Source: Myxococcales bacterium | Lineage (GTDB): Bacteria > Myxococcota > UBA727 > GCA-2721815 | Direction: 5' to 3' | Assembly (NCBI GenBank): GCA_002721815.1 | Contig: PBLQ01000001.1 | Coordinates: 1-64,000, forward strand | Length of the DNA stretch: 64,000 bases | Shown here: piece by piece, positions 26,152 to 34,745 of the stretch | Position numbering within the stretch: the stretch's first letter is position 1 | How the letters are laid out: the number at the start of each line of letters is the position of its first letter | Position numbers and translations under genes: made by a program | Notes under the pieces: generated by a model | Databases searched by the model: none | What the model saw: the letters and a program-made list of their open reading frames with translations, nothing else | Told to the model about the DNA's origin: nothing

Positions 26152-26879
26152 GTTCCCTTGCCCAAAAAGTTTGGCGCACCGCCCTGCGTGCACAACTCAA
26201 TCCAAAGTTATTGGGCGAAAAATCTTTTTGGCAACGGCTCAGCCAAGTGGGCAACGGCGCCTTTTGGATTGTGGCCGGTGTAACTTTTTTTGCCGGTGCG
26301 GCCTTTTGCCAACAAGCAGCGTTTCAGGCGCAAGCCCTTTTAGGAGATCAAAGCTTCATTGGGCCCGAATATATTGTGCTCGCCTTTAAATCTTTTGGCC
26401 CCTTGGTGGTGGCCTTGGCACTGATGTCTAAAGTCGGCTCGGCCTTTGCAGCAGAACTTGCACTCATGCGACAAAATCAAAGCTTGGACGCCTTGGTCCT
26501 GTACAAACAAAACCCCGGCGCCCGCTGGTGTGCCCCAATGGGGTTGGCCCTCACTTTCGGTGCAGTGGGGCTGGGTCTGCTGTCCACCGTGGTATGGGAA
26601 CTGGCAGGCATGGTGGTCATGTATGGCTTTCACGGAATTATGCCGCAAAGCTTTTTTCGCCCCGATGCCATTTCTCGTGAACTCGTGCTGCTGTGCTGCA
26701 TCAAAAACGCCGCGTTTGGGCAATCCATTTATTGGGTTTCATTGCGGTCGGGCTTGTTCGTGGGCCATGGAACCACCGCCACCGGGTTTTCCCCCACCCA
26801 AGCCATGGTTCGTGGGGTGTTACTCATCTTATTTGTGAACCTGTTCATCGATTTTGTTTGGCTGCGGTTGGGGTTTTAA
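26148..26879 (+). CDS. MlaE-like ABC permease, second subunit
   Basis: The 243-residue membrane protein is similar in layout to the preceding permease but clearly not a recent copy. The segment SKVGSAFAAELALMRQNQSLDAL is close to the MlaE consensus and closer to it than the first subunit. Hydrophobic helices follow (LALTFGAVGLGLLSTVVWELAG and the C-terminal LLILFVNLFIDFVWL). ATG at 26148 overlaps the upstream TGA, and the stop is directly followed by the ATG of the second ATPase (TAAATG), so all subunits should be made together. It is probably the partner of the first permease in one transporter. Confidence 0.85.
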   Translation: MSSLAQKVWRTALRAQLNPKLLGEKSFWQRLSQVGNGAFWIVAGVTFFAGAAFCQQAAFQAQALLGDQSFIGPEYIVLAFKSFGPLVVALALMSKVGSAFAAELALMRQNQSLDALVLYKQNPGARWCAPMGLALTFGAVGLGLLSTVVWELAGMVVMYGFHGIMPQSFFRPDAISRELVLLCCIKNAAFGQSIYWVSLRSGLFVGHGTTATGFSPTQAMVRGVLLILFVNLFIDFVWLRLGF

Positions 26880-27596
26880 ATGCGTTGGGTGATTGAACAA
26901 CTGCACTGCCGGGTGAATGATCGCACGCTTCTCGATAACTTTAATGCCGAGTTTGATTTCAGTGCGCCCATCGCCATCGTAGGTGCATCCGGTGCGGGCA
27001 AAAGCATCAGCATCCAATGTGCATTGGGTTTGTTTCCTTTTCAAAAAGGGCGCATTACGTTTCACGCCCACGGTGAAGCCATCGAACTTTCTCCCGATAG
27101 TCCCGCCCATCTGTGGACCCAACTCCGAAAAGACATCATGTTTGTGCCGCAGTTCCCCAATCTGTTCGACGACTTCAACGTCCAAAACAACCTGCTCTTT
27201 CCTTTCCGCAAACGGACGCAAGCGAAAGCTGTACTGGAGAGTGAGCATTTTAAATTACGCGTTGAAGAGCTCGGCCTGCAGCCCCTGCTACAGCAGTTCC
27301 CAACATCGTTGACCCCTGGACAACGCAAACGAGTGGCCATCGGGCGCGCGCTTTTACAAAACCCCAAAGTGTTGATGCTCGATGAGCCTACTACCGATTT
27401 GGACCCCGCGGCCCGACAGCAAATGACCGAACTATTGGCTGATCTACAAAATAAAGGACAAGGTATGGGACTCATCACGCACGATCAACAACTGCTGAAC
27501 GCCATGACCCTCAAAATTAAAGTCATTCAAATGGGGCAAATTATATGGGAGGGTTCAGTTAACGATTATAAAATACGGGAATCCTCACTTTGCTGA
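26880..27596 (+). CDS. MlaF-like ABC ATPase with degenerate signature motif
   Basis: The 238-residue ATPase has Walker A GASGAGKS (35-42), Q-loop Gln91, Walker B VLMLDEP with catalytic Glu169, and H-loop His201. Its signature motif reads LTPGQRKR (144-151) instead of LSGGQ. It therefore keeps hydrolysis residues but has an altered signature, the reverse of the first ATPase. Paired with that subunit, its Walker motifs would face the normal LSGGM, forming one active site, while the other site would be doubly degenerate. The start is ATG 26880, immediately after the permease stop. It is convergent with the DUF1552 gene, 20 bases away; no terminator hairpin is visible. Confidence 0.88.
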   Translation: MRWVIEQLHCRVNDRTLLDNFNAEFDFSAPIAIVGASGAGKSISIQCALGLFPFQKGRITFHAHGEAIELSPDSPAHLWTQLRKDIMFVPQFPNLFDDFNVQNNLLFPFRKRTQAKAVLESEHFKLRVEELGLQPLLQQFPTSLTPGQRKRVAIGRALLQNPKVLMLDEPTTDLDPAARQQMTELLADLQNKGQGMGLITHDQQLLNAMTLKIKVIQMGQIIWEGSVNDYKIRESSLC

Positions 27597-27616
27597 CACG
27601 ACTGTTCCTGTCTCCG

Positions 27617-29119
27617 CTAGGTCAATAATTCTTGTAACGGCCCTTGATGAAATCTATTCACACCCTCTTTCCCAAAGTCATTCAAATTTTGTTCGGCGCA
27701 ATACCCCAATGTGTTGAAAAAATTCGAAACCTGTCTTCGTCCTATTTCGTAATTAATGTGAGGATAAATTAAAGTCCTCCCGCCAGTACGCAACCCTAAT
27801 GCGCCTCCCCCCATCACCAGCAAGGGCCAATCACTTCCCGTGGAATGATGCTGTTCTCCATTGTCGGACATGAATACGATGATTGTGTGATCCAACATTG
27901 TACCGTTACCTTCCGGAATTAAATCCAAAGCCTTTGCCAGGTTAATGGTCAGCTCTAAATGCTGGTGGGTCACTGCGTGAATATCCTGGACGAGATCAGA
28001 ATCGTAACTTGATTTATGATGCAGCTCATGACGCGCTACACTTTGATTGATGGATGGATAAAGAACATTAAAATGGGCAGTCCCCGTACCAGACCCAATA
28101 ACCACCACGTTGGTCAGGCCACTTTTAAGAGCACTTTCCGCCAAGTGAAACTGGGCTCGGAGTCGATCTAATTTCAGATCATACCCATTGAGTTGCGACG
28201 TGTAGTAGTTGGGCGACGTGGCACTGCCTGGGGCCGTTGGCAAAGGAGGCAAATGGGTCAGCAAATCATTTCTTTTGCTGAGCAGGACACTCTGCCTTTC
28301 CTTTAAGTTCGTCAACGCTTGATAATACCCCTCCAACTTAGCTCTCTCTGCGGAGCCAATAGAGAATAAACTGAGGGATGCGTCCACATCAGCCATACCA
28401 AATTCTAACATTTTAGTTCGGGCGGCAAAATCAGCCTCCCCCAAAGAAGTCGCAGAGCCGAACAAAGAATCAAATGCTAAAACAGGATCTAATATCAATG
28501 CTGCTGCCTTACCGACGTCGTAGGCACAAGTATCATAATTCAACGATTGAGACGTACCACTGATTCCCAGCCGAATGGCGTCAAACGGGCTCGCTTGTCG
28601 TACCTTCGGCAATTGAGCTAAAAATGCGTCGATGGTACGACCTCCAGGGCTACCAGTAGAAGAACGGCTACAACCCAACGCACCGTGATGAGCCGTATGA
28701 CCACCGCCGGTGATCAAACTGGACAACCCTAAAACAACGGCAGACTTATGAATCAAATCATGACCATCACCCAACAATGACAAACCGGGCGCCGTTGAAA
28801 AATCTGTTTCATAAACAAGGGGCGCCGAAGTCGTTGGGTACGCTTGATGAAACCACCTGGCATCCGCTGCCACATTCAGAGCAGCCCGACCTTCCTGCGA
28901 AAGAAAATTGACGGGCTCGGCTCCGTTCCCCTCCAAAACAAAAACGAATCGTCGAGGCACAAAACTTAAGGCCTCCGCTGCGAACACGAAAGGGTTCGAA
29001 GTAGGATCTAAAAGTGTTAAACCCGCACCAACACCAAGATAACGTAAAAAACGACGGCGCGAAAAATCTGTTTTTGACGTTTTCAAATAAGGAAGTCTCG
29101 AACGAAATAACATGCTCAT
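27617..29119 (-). CDS. DUF1552 domain protein with Tat signal
   Basis: The 500-residue protein starts with a twin-arginine signal, DFSRRRFLRYLGVGAG. The body matches DUF1552: FVFVLEGNG near the start, GGHTAHHGALGC...GSPGGRTIDAFLA in the middle, FMSDNGEQHHS and YPHINYEIGRRQVSNFFNTLG near the end. Its fold resembles the sulfatase/alkaline-phosphatase-like DUF1501 group, but the reaction is unknown. It has an excellent ribosome binding site, AAGGAGGT, before ATG 29119, and its ATG overlaps the stop of the CxxCH/DUF1588 gene. DUF1552 is regularly encoded next to such proteins in Planctomycetes and Myxococcota. It is probably exported folded to the periplasm. Confidence 0.93.
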   Translation of the reverse strand: MSMLFRSRLPYLKTSKTDFSRRRFLRYLGVGAGLTLLDPTSNPFVFAAEALSFVPRRFVFVLEGNGAEPVNFLSQEGRAALNVAADARWFHQAYPTTSAPLVYETDFSTAPGLSLLGDGHDLIHKSAVVLGLSSLITGGGHTAHHGALGCSRSSTGSPGGRTIDAFLAQLPKVRQASPFDAIRLGISGTSQSLNYDTCAYDVGKAAALILDPVLAFDSLFGSATSLGEADFAARTKMLEFGMADVDASLSLFSIGSAERAKLEGYYQALTNLKERQSVLLSKRNDLLTHLPPLPTAPGSATSPNYYTSQLNGYDLKLDRLRAQFHLAESALKSGLTNVVVIGSGTGTAHFNVLYPSINQSVARHELHHKSSYDSDLVQDIHAVTHQHLELTINLAKALDLIPEGNGTMLDHTIIVFMSDNGEQHHSTGSDWPLLVMGGGALGLRTGGRTLIYPHINYEIGRRQVSNFFNTLGYCAEQNLNDFGKEGVNRFHQGPLQELLT

Positions 29120-32064
29120 GGCGGACCTCCTTCTTCAAAGTTAGAGTCGCGATACAAAAAAACGTCACTATTAACCAGCGCCTTTAACGCAGCTTTGAAT
29201 GAACCAGCTTCGTCATATGCCTGCTCCATTGCCTCTAAAGCGCAAGCGTCTGCGAGGGTTTCATCTCGCCCCATAAAATAGCGAAAAGCTTGGCGTAAAA
29301 AGCAACGCTTTGCGTGAGAGGAGTTTGCGAGCAATAAACTTAATTCGATAGCGCCATTTACTGTGATATCCTCATCTTCTCCAGGAAAACCTTTGAGAAC
29401 AACGCCATCGCCAAACCGTTCATCCTGATGGTTGCTCGCTCGCAACAAGCCTGCGTGATTGTATGCCTCAAAAGGCTTACCCAAGGCGTTCATTTTGGAG
29501 TGGCATGCCAGACAGGTGATATAGGGCTGTTCGGCTGAATGATTGGTGAGCCCACCGTCCGGCAATGGGAGCAGCCCTTCAATGCTCTCTTCTATTCGCT
29601 GTCTTGCAGATTTACCAGGGTGACGGGCAATTAATTGTGCTTCGACAGTTACAAATTCAAGCGGAGGTACCATTTCGCACAAAAGGTTTTCCTGAACCCA
29701 TTTACCCCTATAAATAGCACTTGGACCATCTTCAAAATTGCCCCCATGGGCTGCCAACCACGCTGGATGTGTGAGCACCCCGCTACGTTGGTTTGCGGGA
29801 AGATCCACCCAACGCCCTTCTGTTGTGGTAGGGACGTCGATTTCATGGTTGTACATAAGGTTCGCACTGGTCAAAGTATCTGCGCCTCTAACGCCACATC
29901 TCCTGGGCTCAACCAACATCTCCACACAAATGGGATAAGGCTGGCAAGTCCAGTCATCGGGTTGTCCATCATCATCCAAACAAGCATCACCAAGACAAAT
30001 ATCTCCGATACAAGCCCCCGATGTGGCACCTGTTTGGTTGTCCGCACAAACCCCCAGGGTAACATCACAATGAAAAATTGCACAGTCCTCATCGTCGGTA
30101 CAACTTTCTGGGAGAGGTGGGTTATCATTGAGCATTGCCACATTGGAGGCGATGTACCAATTATGATTGGCAGTTAATAAATTTTGATAAACTTGCGTAT
30201 CCTCTATCACAATGCGTGCAATGGTATCGTCGAGCTGCTCTTTCAAAAGCGCTTCGTCACCCCCATCAGAACGACGAGCGTAAACCAAATTTTCGTACGT
30301 GAAAGCGATAGGATGGTATCGACTATGGGTTTGCCCCTCCTCCCAATAGATCGAAGTGGCCTGTGGCGTATCTTTAAAAATCAAACCTACTTTGTCATAA
30401 TCTAGCCATTCTCTAAAAAAATCCTGAACCTTAGAGTTCAACCAGTATTCCCCCCTGGCACTACGCCTTTTCAGGCTGTGATCCAACCGCAAATCTTCTC
30501 TTGGGGCGTATGGCTCTTCCAACCCAGCATCTGTTCGTGTGGGCGGTCCATCAATGCCACCAAAATACAAATTAATAATTTCGTTACGGGTTTGAGAGTT
30601 TTGAATATCTCCGTTGGCCACGGCTATTTGAATTTCAGGCCAATAACCATTTGGTGGTGCAGTATATTTTTCGTCCACATAAAGCCCCGAGGCTCCTGGA
30701 GGGAAAGAGCTGAATAACGCGCCCAAAGCACGGCCGAGCTCTTCGCTGGTCAAAACCCGTCTTTCATCGCTCATGTCTGCTGGATCACCTATTTCGGTTT
30801 TGTACAGTGCACCGACAGTTAACCAAATAGCTGATGCGAATAACTGCAGTGTTCTTTTGCGTGAAGCATCCGAATCAGAACCAATCTCCATTAAAAGTAA
30901 TTCTTCGAGGTGTGCACGCGCTCTAAAGTACTCATCTGTACGAGGTGTGCGAAACAAGGCTGCCTTTTCTAAAAACCGGTCAACAAAATAACTTTTACAT
31001 TCATCCGTGAGTTCATGAACATCGCTGTCGAACATACAATGAAGTGAGTCATCGTTATACGGGTCGTATGCTCTAACCCCTAAGTCACCTTGATGGACAT
31101 CTGGATCTTTTTGGGCCCAATTCGTTCCCGCTTCGGGGATGACCATTAAATACAACCCTAAAACTGCTTCATCGATTGAAACCCCCTTTGCATAGGTGCT
31201 GTACGGAAAATGCTCGGACGCATCGAAAGGGTTATTGCGTGCCACCGAGCCCCAGGTCGTTTCCGTGAATGGCTTTCCAACCGCATGGGTCCATTCTTTG
31301 CGCTCAAGTCGCCGGATTCTTGGTGGGGATGATCCCTCATCGCCATTACACTGAAATAGAGAAGCCTGATTTAAAGTGTTTGGACCTGGGTCCCAAGCAC
31401 CCACGCCGGGCTCACAGTCCAAACTGGCACCGTGAGCAATCCAATCGTGCACCAACTGTAACATATCTTCAGAAATCATGGATGCCCCTAATGGCATGGG
31501 GTCTCCCAGACTCCCATTAAGAGGTAAATCACCGGAGAGTTTTTTGTACAGAAGGCTGTTCTCTGGATCGCCAGGCACAACCAATGTCTCACCATATTGA
31601 TTCGAAGTGACATTGACCAAGCTGGCTTCCCATGCACCTTGAAGCAAATTCAAACCACCATTAAGAATCGCCGCTGGGCGGTGACAAATAATACAATTTG
31701 CGGCCTGAAAAACTTGTTCGTATATGTCACAAATCGTGATGGCAGCACCCGCATCCCCTTCATCAAAATCACCCGCATCTGAAAAACTATGGCCTGCATC
31801 ACTTCTCACCATTAACTCATCACCACCATCCGGCAGGCAGGGATGTGCAGGCCCAGAGTCGCTTACCAATTGCACGTGCCCGTCAGGGAGCTCACTAGAA
31901 AATCCTGCATCCCAAATAAATGGTTTATGGGAAACATTCTCAGTCCCTGGCTCGCGCCGCTCTTTCGCAACATTTTCACTGAAACCTGGCTCTTCTTTAA
32001 AGCAGCCGGCAGGCAAGATCACCACGATAAAAAATACGAATAAACCTGTAACCCTGACCAGCAT
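29116..32064 (-). CDS. Cytochrome-like DUF1588/DUF1585-type lipoprotein
   Basis: The product has 982 residues from ATG 32064. The lipoprotein signal ends LPAGC (Cys21), followed by a linker with several DAG motifs. A c-type heme site CIICH (124-128) starts a planctomycete-cytochrome-like domain. The C-terminal part has the DUF1588-like RSGVLTHPAWLAAH...YRGKWVQENLLCE and the DUF1585-like CLACHSKMNALGKPFEAYNH, giving a second CxxCH. An ~80-residue cysteine-rich insertion (CTDDEDCAIFHCDVTLGVC...) lies before DUF1588. It is probably an envelope redox protein partnered with DUF1552. A ribosome binding site is weak; the start is chosen by signal-peptide fit, and a TTG at 32115 is the alternative. 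Confidence 0.88.
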   Translation of the reverse strand: MLVRVTGLFVFFIVVILPAGCFKEEPGFSENVAKERREPGTENVSHKPFIWDAGFSSELPDGHVQLVSDSGPAHPCLPDGGDELMVRSDAGHSFSDAGDFDEGDAGAAITICDIYEQVFQAANCIICHRPAAILNGGLNLLQGAWEASLVNVTSNQYGETLVVPGDPENSLLYKKLSGDLPLNGSLGDPMPLGASMISEDMLQLVHDWIAHGASLDCEPGVGAWDPGPNTLNQASLFQCNGDEGSSPPRIRRLERKEWTHAVGKPFTETTWGSVARNNPFDASEHFPYSTYAKGVSIDEAVLGLYLMVIPEAGTNWAQKDPDVHQGDLGVRAYDPYNDDSLHCMFDSDVHELTDECKSYFVDRFLEKAALFRTPRTDEYFRARAHLEELLLMEIGSDSDASRKRTLQLFASAIWLTVGALYKTEIGDPADMSDERRVLTSEELGRALGALFSSFPPGASGLYVDEKYTAPPNGYWPEIQIAVANGDIQNSQTRNEIINLYFGGIDGPPTRTDAGLEEPYAPREDLRLDHSLKRRSARGEYWLNSKVQDFFREWLDYDKVGLIFKDTPQATSIYWEEGQTHSRYHPIAFTYENLVYARRSDGGDEALLKEQLDDTIARIVIEDTQVYQNLLTANHNWYIASNVAMLNDNPPLPESCTDDEDCAIFHCDVTLGVCADNQTGATSGACIGDICLGDACLDDDGQPDDWTCQPYPICVEMLVEPRRCGVRGADTLTSANLMYNHEIDVPTTTEGRWVDLPANQRSGVLTHPAWLAAHGGNFEDGPSAIYRGKWVQENLLCEMVPPLEFVTVEAQLIARHPGKSARQRIEESIEGLLPLPDGGLTNHSAEQPYITCLACHSKMNALGKPFEAYNHAGLLRASNHQDERFGDGVVLKGFPGEDEDITVNGAIELSLLLANSSHAKRCFLRQAFRYFMGRDETLADACALEAMEQAYDEAGSFKAALKALVNSDVFLYRDSNFEEGGPP

Positions 32065-32107
32065 GGAGCAACTATAGCACTTGGATACCTTGCTTGTCAT
32101 GGCGTGA

Positions 32108-32131
32108 AGGCACAAGTGATGGTTTGTGCCT
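32108..32131 (-). promoter_or_regulatory. Hairpin upstream of the cytochrome-like lipoprotein gene
   Basis: AGGCACAA and TTGTGCCT form a perfect 8-bp stem with an 8-base loop. It lies 44 bases upstream of the lipoprotein start and 30 bases past the protease stop on the minus strand. No U-tract follows, so it could be an operator or a leader hairpin rather than a terminator. Confidence 0.4.
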
Positions 32132-32160
32132 AGATGCTCAAAAGATCTCGCAATAATCGT

Positions 32161-33426
32161 CTATAGAATATCATCTAACAAGGCCGCTTCCCGCTCCAAC
32201 AAACTCGGGTGCGAGTAATACACCGTCGCATAAAGCGGATGAGGCAAAGGATGCGAAAGATTCTCTACGTGGAGCTTGCGCAACGCTGAACACAGTTCGT
32301 CAGGCCCCCCCACCGCGTTTTTAGCGAAAGCATCTGCTTCGTATTCGTTTTTGCGTGAGAGAATGTTACTCAAGGGTGAAAACCAATATGTGAAAGCCCC
32401 AGCGGCCACAGATAAAATTAAAATCACCGGGCCCAACCGGCCTTGTGAGGCCACACCGAAACCCAATTGTTCATAAAACCAAACGCTTTGGGTCAAAAAA
32501 GAAATGAACCAAAAACCACCCGCCCCCATCACCGCAGACAACGCCAAGCTTTTTGGGATGTGGCCGCATTTGTAATGACCGATCTCATGGGCCAATACTG
32601 CCTCGAGTTCTTCAGTGGTCATTTGCTCAATGAGCGTATCGAATAAGACGATGCGGCGAAAACGCCCAAATCCAGTAAAGAAAGCATTGGAATGACCTGA
32701 GCGTTTACTGCCATCGATGACTTCAATGGTTTTCGCTGCAAAACCGGTGCGTTCGCCCAATGCCATTAACCGGGTTTTCAGTTCGCCTTCGGGCAAAGGC
32801 TCAAGCTTGTTAAATAGCGGTAAGATTAATATCGGCCACAAGACCATCATAAGAAGCTGAAAAGCAAAGAACGCACCGAAGGCCACCAACCACCAAGTTT
32901 GGGGCAAGATGGACTTCAACACACCATGCAGCCACAGCAAGCCTCCAATAATTCCCAGCATGAGCATGAAGCCCACGAGAAGGCTTTTGATTTGATCCGT
33001 CATCCAGAGTTTCTGAGTCGACTTGTTGAAACCAAAGCGCTCTTCCAATCGAAACTGTTGAAACCACTCAAAGGGCAAACTTGGTATGCCCAAAAGGATT
33101 AACACCGCCACCACACCAAGTGCTTCACGCCAAGGCCCTGCTTGTGCTCCCCCGGACCAAGCCCCGTAACACCAAGGTAAAAAAACAATCAAAACCAATA
33201 GACCCAAGCCGGTGTTATACAGGTTCGTCCACACTCCAAAATCACTTTTTGCTAAACTGTAGTCAGTGGACTTATGCCATGTAGACTCATCCATTAACCC
33301 ATCTAAACGATGCGGCGGCTTGCTCCGCAAAGCGGCAACATGCATCGCATTGAGCCGGTTAAGGGCCAGCTTGGCCCCCATACACAGCAACATGGTGACC
33401 GTGATGACTGATAGGGCAAGACTCAT
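32161..33426 (-). CDS. M48-family membrane metallopeptidase (Ste24/CAAX protease 1-like)
   Basis: The 421-residue protein has several membrane helices in the N-terminal half and a zinc-protease motif HEIGH in VLAHEIGHYKCGHIPKS. A later NEYEADAFA supplies the third zinc ligand (Glu). The arrangement, with EERFGFNKST and RSGHSNAFFTGFGRFRRIVLFDTLIE, matches Ste24-type proteases, which in bacteria act in membrane-protein quality control. All metal ligands are present. ATG 33426 follows AAAGGAG by 9 bases and begins a hydrophobic helix; the longer open frame to 33489 lacks such a site. It is divergent from the SGNH gene. Confidence 0.93.
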   Translation of the reverse strand: MSLALSVITVTMLLCMGAKLALNRLNAMHVAALRSKPPHRLDGLMDESTWHKSTDYSLAKSDFGVWTNLYNTGLGLLVLIVFLPWCYGAWSGGAQAGPWREALGVVAVLILLGIPSLPFEWFQQFRLEERFGFNKSTQKLWMTDQIKSLLVGFMLMLGIIGGLLWLHGVLKSILPQTWWLVAFGAFFAFQLLMMVLWPILILPLFNKLEPLPEGELKTRLMALGERTGFAAKTIEVIDGSKRSGHSNAFFTGFGRFRRIVLFDTLIEQMTTEELEAVLAHEIGHYKCGHIPKSLALSAVMGAGGFWFISFLTQSVWFYEQLGFGVASQGRLGPVILILSVAAGAFTYWFSPLSNILSRKNEYEADAFAKNAVGGPDELCSALRKLHVENLSHPLPHPLYATVYYSHPSLLEREAALLDDIL

Positions 33427-33528
33427 GGGAAACACTCCTTTCAAGAAAGAAAATGTATGGACAAAGGGCCCATCGAGCAAGGGTTTCACCTCAGTTACCT
33501 GTTTATCGAAGCCATTTCGCGCCAGTGA

Positions 33529-33562
33529 GGCCCTTTGACAATAAAGGGCCCCCTAATATAAA
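33529..33562 (+). promoter_or_regulatory. Strong sigma-70-like promoter with overlapping dyad
   Basis: TTGACA (33535-33540) and TATAAA (33557-33562) are separated by 16 bases, the best promoter match seen in the window. A perfect dyad, GGCCCTTT-6-AAAGGGCC (33529-33550), overlaps the -35 box and spacer, as an operator would. The predicted transcript start is about 3-4 bases before the GTG of the SGNH gene. Confidence 0.55.
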
Positions 33563-33572
33563 AACCGATATC

Positions 33573-34739
33573 GTGAAATTTGTTCAAACCATTGCCATCA
33601 ACATCACCATCTTCATCGGAATTCTCATTTTCTTGGAACTCGGTGCAGGCGTTATTTTTGCAATCAAAGGCGTTGTCGCCCCTGGTGATACCGGCGCTGT
33701 TCCTTCGCGTTACCTGCAAGGCAGTCATGCCGGCCATGAACCATGGATTAAAGATTACGTGGCGGAGGATCGGAAAGCACGGGCCAAATACCGGATTGGC
33801 CTGTGGGAGCCTCAACCCCACACATCCAGCACCATCAACGTTCGCAACAACATGCGCGGCCCTTTCCCTCAACCCGCTTCAACACGGAAAAAGGTTTTTG
33901 TATTTGGTGGCTCCACGGTCTGGGGAACCGGTGTAAAGGATTCTTTTACGATCCCGGCACTGCTCGATGCGGCAGATATCGAGGATGAGTATTCATTTTT
34001 TAACTTTGGTGTCCCAGCTTACGTGTCCTCTCAAGAAGTCTTACGGTTGTCACGACTGCTCATTGATGGACATAAACCGGATGTTGTTATTTTCTACCAC
34101 GGGGCAAACGATCTTAGCGCAGGTGCGGTTGAACAGCCTGGCTACGAACAATTTTACCAGCGCCATGAACACGGTATCGAAGGGCGCAAAGGTCCATTCA
34201 TCCAAAAACTATTGATGCAATCGAACCTCGGTAATTTACTCACCGCCGTAACTTCAAGAATTAAAAGTACGTCTAACCAAGAACAGCTTGCTCCCATTGC
34301 GCTAAACAAAGATGACACTGCTGCCTTAGTGCAGTCGGTGACAAACCTCATGAATAATGTTTCATTTGTGAGAAAGCTGGGAGATGCCTACGGTTTTCAA
34401 GTCTTTCATTATCTCCAACCATGTCTGTTGTCTGGGATCGAAGTGAATGCGGGACATGTCAGTGCTTTTGAGCGCCAAACTTATCAATCACAAGATACAC
34501 GACTGCGTGCATTTTTCGCATCTGGTTACGAGCAACTTAGAAGGCAAGAGGGACTCATCGACTTGTCTGATATCTTTGTTCAAAAACAAGTCAGTGGTGT
34601 CTATTGGGATAACATTCACTTGGGGCCTGAAGGCAATCGGCTGGTGGCCGAAGCGATTTTGGCGCCGCTTCAAAACACCCATCGCAACGATGCCCTTTCC
34701 CCATCCGAAGAGCCGAATCAAGAGTCCCTACCCAAATAG
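33573..34739 (+). CDS. Membrane-anchored SGNH/GDSL-like hydrolase
   Basis: The 388-residue protein has one N-terminal membrane helix (FVQTIAINITIFIGILIFLE) and an extracytoplasmic SGNH domain. Block I is FGGSTVWGTG (Ser nucleophile in GGS rather than GDS), block III contains YHGANDL, and block V is WDNIHLGPEGN with the Asp-His pair. SGNH enzymes are esterases or acyltransferases; a role on envelope glycans or lipids is likely but unspecific. The start is taken as GTG 33573, right before the membrane helix; no ribosome binding site is visible. An upstream in-frame extension to 33453 is possible but would span the promoter. It is convergent with the giant TSP3 gene (6 bases). Confidence 0.82.
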   Translation: MKFVQTIAINITIFIGILIFLELGAGVIFAIKGVVAPGDTGAVPSRYLQGSHAGHEPWIKDYVAEDRKARAKYRIGLWEPQPHTSSTINVRNNMRGPFPQPASTRKKVFVFGGSTVWGTGVKDSFTIPALLDAADIEDEYSFFNFGVPAYVSSQEVLRLSRLLIDGHKPDVVIFYHGANDLSAGAVEQPGYEQFYQRHEHGIEGRKGPFIQKLLMQSNLGNLLTAVTSRIKSTSNQEQLAPIALNKDDTAALVQSVTNLMNNVSFVRKLGDAYGFQVFHYLQPCLLSGIEVNAGHVSAFERQTYQSQDTRLRAFFASGYEQLRRQEGLIDLSDIFVQKQVSGVYWDNIHLGPEGNRLVAEAILAPLQNTHRNDALSPSEEPNQESLPK

Positions 34740-34745
34740 CGCCTA

